DNA of 12,201 nucleotides. Source: Clostridia bacterium (GTDB lineage: Bacteria > Bacillota > Clostridia > Oscillospirales > Acutalibacteraceae). The notes beneath the pieces are model-generated. The model was not told where the DNA came from, searched no databases, and saw only the letters and a list, made by a program, of their open reading frames with translations. Both the position numbers and the translations under genes were made by a program. Location: contig JAFNZJ010000117.1 of the NCBI GenBank assembly GCA_017382915.1, forward strand, positions 1 to 12,201, given 5' to 3'. Shown in pieces: positions 7,474 to 12,201 of the stretch (position 1 is the first letter of the stretch; every line of letters begins with the position of its first letter).

Positions 7474-7549
7474 TGGAGCTGGTGGACGGACTTGAACCCC
7501 CGACCTGCTGATTACAAATCAGCTGCTCTACCAACTGAGCTACACCAGC
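7474..7549 (-). tRNA. tRNA-Thr (anticodon TGT)
   Basis: Minus-strand acceptor GCTGGTG pairs perfectly with CACCAGC, followed by discriminator T and an encoded CCA (7474-7476). The anticodon stem GCTGA/TCAGC encloses TTTGTAA, anticodon TGT at 7514-7516. The D arm (AGCTCAGTTGGTAGAGC) and T-loop TTCAAGT are standard. It is probably cotranscribed with tRNA-Tyr from the promoter at 7568-7596. Confidence 0.97.
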
Positions 7550-7567
7550 AAACCAAAGCACCCAAAT

Positions 7568-7596
7568 AATATACCACAAAAATGGGGTATTGTCAA
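7568..7596 (-). promoter_or_regulatory. Sigma-A promoter for the tRNA genes
   Basis: On the minus strand, a perfect TTGACA (7591-7596) lies 17 bases before TATATT (7568-7573). The predicted transcript starts near 7561, about 12 bases before tRNA-Thr. Confidence 0.85.
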
Positions 7597-7710
7597 GTAA
7601 ATATTTTTATTTTTTTGCAAAAAATTTACCTGTTAACAAAACACCGCTTAAATATTGCTTTTAAAGGTGTTATAGTGTGAAATTTTAAGCCGTTTTTTGC
7701 CATTTATTTA

Positions 7711-7739
7711 TTGACTTTACTTATATTAAATAGTATACT
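7711..7739 (+). promoter_or_regulatory. Sigma-A promoter for the DUF4091 gene pair
   Basis: TTGACT (7711-7716), a 17-base spacer, and TATACT (7734-7739) form a near-consensus promoter. The leader would be about 28 nt, with GGAGG at 7762-7766 before the ATG at 7774. Between this and the tRNA promoter (7597-7710) I see only AT-rich divergent spacer. Confidence 0.85.
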
Positions 7740-7773
7740 TAACACAACAAACAGCAAAAACGGAGGTTTGGTT

Positions 7774-9434
7774 ATGTTAAAAATAATTTCTTCACTTGAA
7801 AAATGCTTTTTAGATGAATCTTTTGCCTCAAAGCCCGCCCTTAAAAAGGCATCGCTGCTTAAAAATGAGGTTTATCGTTTTGGGGCATGTTATACCTTTG
7901 ATAGGTATCTTCCCTGGGCAAATAGGCAAAGCGCAAAGCTTACTATAGATTCCCAACTTAAAAAATACATAAAGGTGTGGAAGGTGGACCATGTTCCGGT
8001 TAAAATGCCGGCAGGTCTTTCACAGCATGATGCCGATTTTTTGCGCACCACCCCCGGCCTTTACCCCGATTTATTGACCCCCCTTGCCGATAATAAGCGT
8101 GTAATAATGTTTAGTAATTTAGATTCGCTTTATTTTGAGTTTGCACCAAATGGTGAGGTAGCCCCTGGTGAGTATACCGTTACCCTTAGACTTAATGAAG
8201 AAACCACCGATGAAATCCTAGGTGAGGCAAGCATAACCCTTACCGTAATTGATGCCGAGCTGCCGGAGCAGGAGCTTAAATTTACACAGTGGTTTCATGT
8301 TGACTGTTTGCATACACATTATGACACCGAGCTTTATGATGAACGCCATTGGAAAATAATTGAAAACTTTGTAAAAACGGCGGTGGAGCACGGCATAAAT
8401 ATGCTGCTTACACCTATTTTCACCACCGCGCTTGATACCCATGTTGGTGGCGAGCGGCCAACCACCCAGCTTATTGATGTAACGGTAAATAACGGCGAAT
8501 ATTCTTTTGGTTTTGAAAAGCTTAACCGTTGGGTAGATATGTGTGACAGGCTTGGCATAAAATACTTTGAAATTGCCCATTTCTTTACACAGTGGGGCGC
8601 AGGCCACGCACCAAAGGTAATGGCTACTGTGGATGGTGAATATAAAAGAATTTTCGGGTGGGAGACCGATGCCACAGGCGATGATTATGTAAAATTCTTA
8701 AACGCATTTATCCCCGCATTTTTGGAATTTATGAAGTCTAAAAACGGTGCCGATAAGCGCTGTTGGTTCCATATTTCCGATGAGCCACAGTTAGACCATT
8801 TAGAGCAGTATCAAAAATCACGCGCAGTGGTGGCCGACCTGCTTAAAGGCTACCCCATTATGGATGCCCTTTCAAACTATGAATTTTATGAGCAGGGTAT
8901 AATTGAAATCCCCGTTCCCGCCACCTCTCACATTGAGCCCTTTATTGAAAACAATGTGCCTGATTTATGGTGCTATTACTGTATTGGCCAATGGCAAGAA
9001 GTTTCAAACCGCTTTTGGCAATGCCAAGCGCACGCACCCGTATAATCGGTACACAGCTTTATAAGTATAACATTGCAGGCTTTTTACATTGGGGCTATAA
9101 CTTCTATTACAACCAGTTTTCACACGGATATGTTAACCCCTTTACCATTACCGATGGTGAATATTTTGCCGCCGCAGGTGATGAGTTTAGCGTTTACCCC
9201 GGTATTGGCGGTGTGGCATTGCCTTCACTTCGCCTTAAGCTGTTCCACGATGCGCTTCAGGACCTTTCAGCCCTTAAGCTTTGTGAAAGCCTTTATGATA
9301 GGGATTTTGTTTTAAAGCTTATGGAGGAGGACCAAATGCCCATAACCTTTAAAGAATATCCGCGCGATATTAACTACCTGCCTACCCTTCGCGAAAAGGT
9401 TAATGCAGCCATCGCGGCAAAAATCTGCAAATAA
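7774..9434 (+). pseudogene. DUF4091/GH123-like protein, copy 1, frameshifted
   Basis: This reads as one 553-residue protein split by the loss of one base. Frame 1 runs 7774-9045 and aligns without gaps to copy 2 for its first 414 residues; the remaining residues, starting LAMPSARTRI, continue in the frame ending 9434. The break is in the TTTT run at 9013-9016: copy 2 has CGCTTTATTGCA where this copy has CGCTTTTGGCA. A start at 7774 is chosen because of GGAGG at 7762-7766; an in-frame ATG at 7711 is the promoter -35 region. The family (DUF4091, related to GH123 beta-N-acetylgalactosaminidases) has an N-terminal beta domain and a TIM barrel. HISDEP contains Asp336-Glu337, the expected catalytic pair. 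No signal peptide is seen. If the frameshift is real, the product loses about 140 C-terminal residues. A sequencing or assembly error is equally possible. Confidence 0.85.
9186..9418 (+). repeat. Nearly identical 3' tracts of the DUF4091 pair
   Basis: Bases 9186-9297 match 10862-10973 at 111 of 112 positions, and 9339-9418 match 11015-11094 at 79 of 80, all at a constant offset of 1676. The 41 bases between are diverged. By contrast, the first 60 residues of the two proteins share only 40, and well-conserved central blocks still show many synonymous differences. Recent gene conversion or selection on the DNA is implied. Confidence 0.88.
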
Positions 9435-9448
9435 TAGGAGACATTAAA

Positions 9449-11104
9449 ATGATTAAATTTATATCTTCGCTTGAAAAGTGCTTTTTAGATGATTCTTATG
9501 CCTTAAAGCGTGAGCTTAAAAAAGCATCTCTTTTTAAAAATGAAGTTTTTCGCTTTGGCGCTTGCTACACTACCGAAAGGTTTTTACCTCAAACCAGTAA
9601 GCAGATAGTAAGGCTTAAAATTGATTCTCCGATTGAAAAATACATACGCGTATGGCAGGTTGACCATGTTCCGGTTAAAATGCCCTGCATACCCGGTAAA
9701 AATGATGCCGACTTTTTACGCATCACCCCCGGCTTATACCCCGATTTACTAACCCCCCTGCGTGATGATAAACGCTTAATGCAGTGCAATAATCTTGAAT
9801 CACTTTATTTTGAGTTTGCCCCAAATGGTGAGGTGGAGGCGGGTGAGTACCCCGTTACCGTTATGCTTTTGGCCGACGGCAGTGATACAGAGCTTGGCAA
9901 AGCAACCATTAAGCTTAATGTAATCAACGCCCTTTTACCCGACACAGGCTTTAAGGCTTCGCAGTGGTTTTACTGTGATTGTTTGCAGTCGTATTATGCC
10001 ACCGAATCCTTTGATGAAAAGCATTGGTCCATAATTGAAAGCTTTGTAAAAATGGCGGTGGAGCATGGCCTTAATATGCTGCTTACCCCTGTTTTTACCC
10101 CACCAATTGATACCTATGTTGGCGGTGAGCGCCCAACCACCCAGCTTATTGATGTAACTGTAAATAACGGCAAATATTCATTTGGCTTTGATAAACTGGA
10201 CCGCTGGGTGGATATGTGTGACAGACTGGGTGTAAAATATTTTGAAATTGCCCACCTATTTACACAGTGGGGCGCAGGTCACGCACCCAAGGTTATGGCA
10301 ACCGTTGACGGTGAATATAAAAAGATTTTCGGGTGGGAGACCGACGCGTCAGGCCCCGAATACACCGAGTTTTTACGCACCTTTATTCCACAGTTTTTAG
10401 ATTTTATGAAGTCCAAAAACGGTGCCGATAAGCGTTGCAGCTTCCATATTTCTGATGAGCCCACTACCGAGCATTTAGAACAATATACAGCATCCCGTGC
10501 TGTGGTATATGACCTGCTTAAGGACTACCCCATTATGGATGCCCTTTCCGACTATGATTTTTATGAAAAAGGTCTTGTTCAAACCCCGATAGTTGCGGTT
10601 GACCATATCGACCCATTTATCGAACATAATGTAGACCATTTATGGTGCTATTACTGTGTTTGCCAGTGGGATAAGGTGACAAATCGCTTTATTGCAATGC
10701 CAAGCGCCCGCACCAGAATTATTTCCACACAGCTTTACAAATATAATATTGAAGGCTTTGCCCAGTGGGGCTATAACTTCTATTACAATCAGTGGTCATA
10801 CGGTTATGTAAACCCCTATGTAAATACCGATGGTGAGCGCTTTACGCCGGCGGGTGACGCTTTTAGCGTTTACCCCGGTATTGGCGGTGTGGCATTACCT
10901 TCACTTCGCCTTAAGCTGTTCCACGATGCGCTTCAGGACCTTTCAGCCCTTAAGCTTTGTGAAAGCCTTTATGGTAGGGAATATGTGCTGAATTTGATGG
11001 AGGAGGGTGAAAACCCCATAACCTTTAAAGAATATCCGCGCGATATTAACTACCTGCCTACCCTTCGTGAAAAGGTTAATGCAGCCATCGCGGCTAAGCT
11101 TTAA
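9449..11104 (+). CDS. DUF4091/GH123-like glycoside hydrolase-type protein, copy 2
   Basis: This intact 551-residue paralogue of the upstream gene starts 14 bases after it, with AGGAG at 9436-9440 as ribosome binding site. An N-terminal beta-rich domain (about 30-165) includes the block VDHVPVKMP (71-79) and TPGLYPDLLTPL (93-104). A predicted TIM barrel follows, with VGGERPTTQLIDVTVNNG (224-241), FTQWGAGHAPKV (271-282) and HISDEP (333-338). Asp336-Glu337 match the Asp-Glu pair used in GH123 substrate-assisted hydrolysis. The C-terminal part contains GIGGVALPSLRLKLFHDALQ (478-497), like the family's helical end. The substrate is unknown: an N-acetylhexosaminide is suggested by family only. The N terminus (MIKFISSLEKCF) is not a signal peptide, so the protein is probably cytoplasmic, unlike many GH123 enzymes. 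Its 3' end is almost identical to copy 1. Confidence 0.88.
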   Translation: MIKFISSLEKCFLDDSYALKRELKKASLFKNEVFRFGACYTTERFLPQTSKQIVRLKIDSPIEKYIRVWQVDHVPVKMPCIPGKNDADFLRITPGLYPDLLTPLRDDKRLMQCNNLESLYFEFAPNGEVEAGEYPVTVMLLADGSDTELGKATIKLNVINALLPDTGFKASQWFYCDCLQSYYATESFDEKHWSIIESFVKMAVEHGLNMLLTPVFTPPIDTYVGGERPTTQLIDVTVNNGKYSFGFDKLDRWVDMCDRLGVKYFEIAHLFTQWGAGHAPKVMATVDGEYKKIFGWETDASGPEYTEFLRTFIPQFLDFMKSKNGADKRCSFHISDEPTTEHLEQYTASRAVVYDLLKDYPIMDALSDYDFYEKGLVQTPIVAVDHIDPFIEHNVDHLWCYYCVCQWDKVTNRFIAMPSARTRIISTQLYKYNIEGFAQWGYNFYYNQWSYGYVNPYVNTDGERFTPAGDAFSVYPGIGGVALPSLRLKLFHDALQDLSALKLCESLYGREYVLNLMEEGENPITFKEYPRDINYLPTLREKVNAAIAAKL

Positions 11105-11127
11105 AAAAACAGATTATAAAATGGTCA

Positions 11128-11166
11128 GGCACCCAATTTAACTAAAAATTGGGTGCCCTAATTTTG
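11128..11166 (+). terminator. Terminator after the DUF4091 pair
   Basis: GGCACCCAATTT (11128-11139) pairs perfectly with AAATTGGGTGCC (11146-11157), loop AACTAA. The tail CTAATTTT is short but T-rich. The rest of the gap up to 11203 is AT-rich with no gene. Confidence 0.85.
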
Positions 11167-11227
11167 GCCAAAAACAAAAAGTTTAAATATTTTTAATATA
11201 TATTTGCTTTTATTTTTCAAATTAAAG

Positions 11228-11236
11228 TGCTATAAT
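11228..11236 (+). promoter_or_regulatory. Extended -10 promoter for the acyltransferase operon
   Basis: TGCTATAAT is a perfect extended -10 (TGn plus TATAAT at 11231-11236). No good -35 is present at 16-18 bases: TTGCTT at 11204-11209 is 21 bases away. This fits the extended -10 class. The leader leads to AAGGGGGTG about eight bases before the ATG at 11278. Confidence 0.75.
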
Positions 11237-11277
11237 AGTGCAGTAAATTATAAAGTTATAAAAAAGGGGGTGCTAAT

Positions 11278-12057
11278 ATGAAAAGTGAAAAATCACCTAA
11301 CACCAAAAAACCAATTATGTTCAGATTTGTAAAATTTTTGGTGCGGGTTTTTTACCCTAAAACAGAAGTTTTAGGTGTGGATAACATATCTTCCGAGCCG
11401 GTAATAATTGTTGGCAACCACACCCAAATGAACGGCCCAATAGTAGGGGAAATATTTTTTGATGATAATGTTTATACCTGGTGTGCTTCACAAATGATGA
11501 AATTTAAAGAAGTACCCGCCTACGCTTATAAGGATTTTTGGAGCGGTAAGCCCAAAACGGTAAGATGGTTTTATAAGCTGCTTTCATACATAATAGCACC
11601 CCTTTCGGTACTTATTTTTAATAATGCCCGCACCATACCCGTTTATAGGGATAAACGCCTTATCACCACCTTTAGAAAAACGGTGGAAAAGCTGCAGCAA
11701 AATAACAGTGTAATAATATTCCCCGAATGTGATAAAAAGCACAATAATATAGTTAATGAATTTCAAGATAAATTTATTGATATAGCCCGCTTTTACCATA
11801 AGCGCACAGGTAAGGAGCTTTTATTTGTTCCGCTTTATATTGCGCCAAGCCTTAAAAAGGCGGTCTTGGGTAAGCCTATACGCTATGATGCCAATATGCC
11901 TATTGAAAATCAGCGTAAAATTATCACCGAATATCTTATGAATGAAATTACAAGTATTGCGGTTTCGCTGCCCAGACATACCGTTGTACCCTACCTAAAT
12001 ATGCCCAAAAAATATTACCCACAAAATACCTTGCAGGGGGATAGCGAAAATGCGTAG
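11278..12057 (+). CDS. PlsC-like lysophospholipid acyltransferase with altered motif I
   Basis: This 259-residue protein resembles 1-acyl-glycerol-3-phosphate acyltransferases, which move an acyl chain to a lysolipid at the membrane. Motif I is NHTQMNGP (47-54): His48 is present, but the aspartate of the canonical H-x4-D is Gly53. Motif II is seen as ARTIPVYRDKR (117-127) with Arg124. Motif III is IIFPEC (146-151) with Glu150, where FPEG is usual. The tail RHTVVPYLNMPKKYYPQN (233-250) recalls a Clostridia subfamily I remember as annotated lysophospholipid acyltransferase. The hydrophobic stretch at about 97-115 may associate with the membrane. The start has AAGGGGG at a good distance. The next gene, PAP2-like, overlaps by eight bases, so both probably act on lipids. 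It may use another chemistry, act on a different acceptor, or be inactive. Confidence 0.82.
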   Translation: MKSEKSPNTKKPIMFRFVKFLVRVFYPKTEVLGVDNISSEPVIIVGNHTQMNGPIVGEIFFDDNVYTWCASQMMKFKEVPAYAYKDFWSGKPKTVRWFYKLLSYIIAPLSVLIFNNARTIPVYRDKRLITTFRKTVEKLQQNNSVIIFPECDKKHNNIVNEFQDKFIDIARFYHKRTGKELLFVPLYIAPSLKKAVLGKPIRYDANMPIENQRKIITEYLMNEITSIAVSLPRHTVVPYLNMPKKYYPQNTLQGDSENA

Positions 12058-12201
12058 CCCCGTGGTTGATTACAAAAAATTCAGGTTAAGCAAGCTAAAC
12101 ACTGCTGAATTTTCGCACCTTAAATTGCTTTTTGGTTGGGCAGTATATTTTGCCCTTTACTTTATTACCGAAAGGTTTATATCTGCCGAAAGCTGTACGC
12201 C
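12050..12201 (+). CDS. PAP2-like membrane protein, N terminus only
   Basis: The gene starts inside the acyltransferase stop region: ATGCGTAG (12050-12057) holds both the start and the TAG, and CAGGGGG (12034-12040) is its ribosome binding site. Fifty codons are open to the window edge, beginning MRSPVVDYKKFRLSKLN, then a hydrophobic segment near residues 27-40 (LFGWAVYFALYFITE) that looks like a first membrane helix. The start resembles N termini of Clostridia PAP2-family phosphatases, but the catalytic motifs lie beyond the window, so the family assignment is tentative. A lipid phosphatase next to an acyltransferase would fit phosphatidate/diacylglycerol metabolism. Confidence 0.6.
   Translation, partial: MRSPVVDYKKFRLSKLNTAEFSHLKLLFGWAVYFALYFITERFISAESCT

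Noticed and set aside
7295..7491. Complete integrative element
   Set aside because: Only 174 bp separate the repeats and there is no integrase or other gene; at most it is a scar or remnant.
9010..9020. Programmed -1 ribosomal frameshift joining the two frames
   Set aside because: CGCTTTTGG does not contain a canonical X-XXY-YYZ slippery site, and I see no convincing pseudoknot. Copy 2 has no shift there, so an indel is simpler.
8967..9434. Separate small gene in the second frame
   Set aside because: Its first residues do not match the family; from LAMPSARTRI onward it is the shifted C terminus of copy 1, and no ribosome binding site precedes it.

Overview
The window looks like chromosomal DNA of an uncultured gut-type Clostridia, most like Oscillospiraceae/Ruminococcaceae. 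This is an inference from Firmicutes-style GGAGG ribosome binding sites, canonical sigma-A promoters, 3'-CCA encoded in both tRNA genes, Clostridia-type protein families and TTT/TTA/AAA-rich codon use. No phage, plasmid, CRISPR or transposase gene is visible.

Layout. (1) 1-4691, plus strand: the end of a maltodextrin/glycogen operon with an ABC sugar permease (MalG type), 4-alpha-glucanotransferase (MalQ) and glycogen/maltodextrin phosphorylase (GlgP). The genes are 1-3 nt apart and end at a strong terminator. Oligosaccharides imported by the transporter would be disproportionated by MalQ and phosphorolysed to glucose-1-phosphate by GlgP. (2) 4725-7549, minus strand: GreA transcription factor, a COG2509-type FAD oxidoreductase with a four-cysteine cluster, tRNA-Tyr(GTA) and tRNA-Thr(TGT). 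The gaps between these genes hold chains of short, mutually different hairpins, and there is a stray 23-bp copy of the tRNA-Thr 3' end. (3) 7711-11166, plus strand: a sigma-A promoter drives a tandem pair of DUF4091 (GH123-like) proteins. The first copy carries a one-base frameshift; the second is intact. Their 3' ends are nearly identical, unlike the rest, which suggests gene conversion. (4) 11204-12201, plus strand: a PlsC-like acyltransferase with an altered catalytic motif, overlapping the start of a PAP2-like membrane protein cut by the window edge. The pair is probably involved in lipid metabolism.

Most genes are ordinary housekeeping or carbohydrate genes. The parts that deserve attention are the intergenic hairpin mosaics (about 5293-5440, 6987-7175 and 7318-7416), the duplicated tRNA-Thr end, the broken and converted DUF4091 pair, and the H-x4-G acyltransferase. 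I found no convincing new defence or mobile system.
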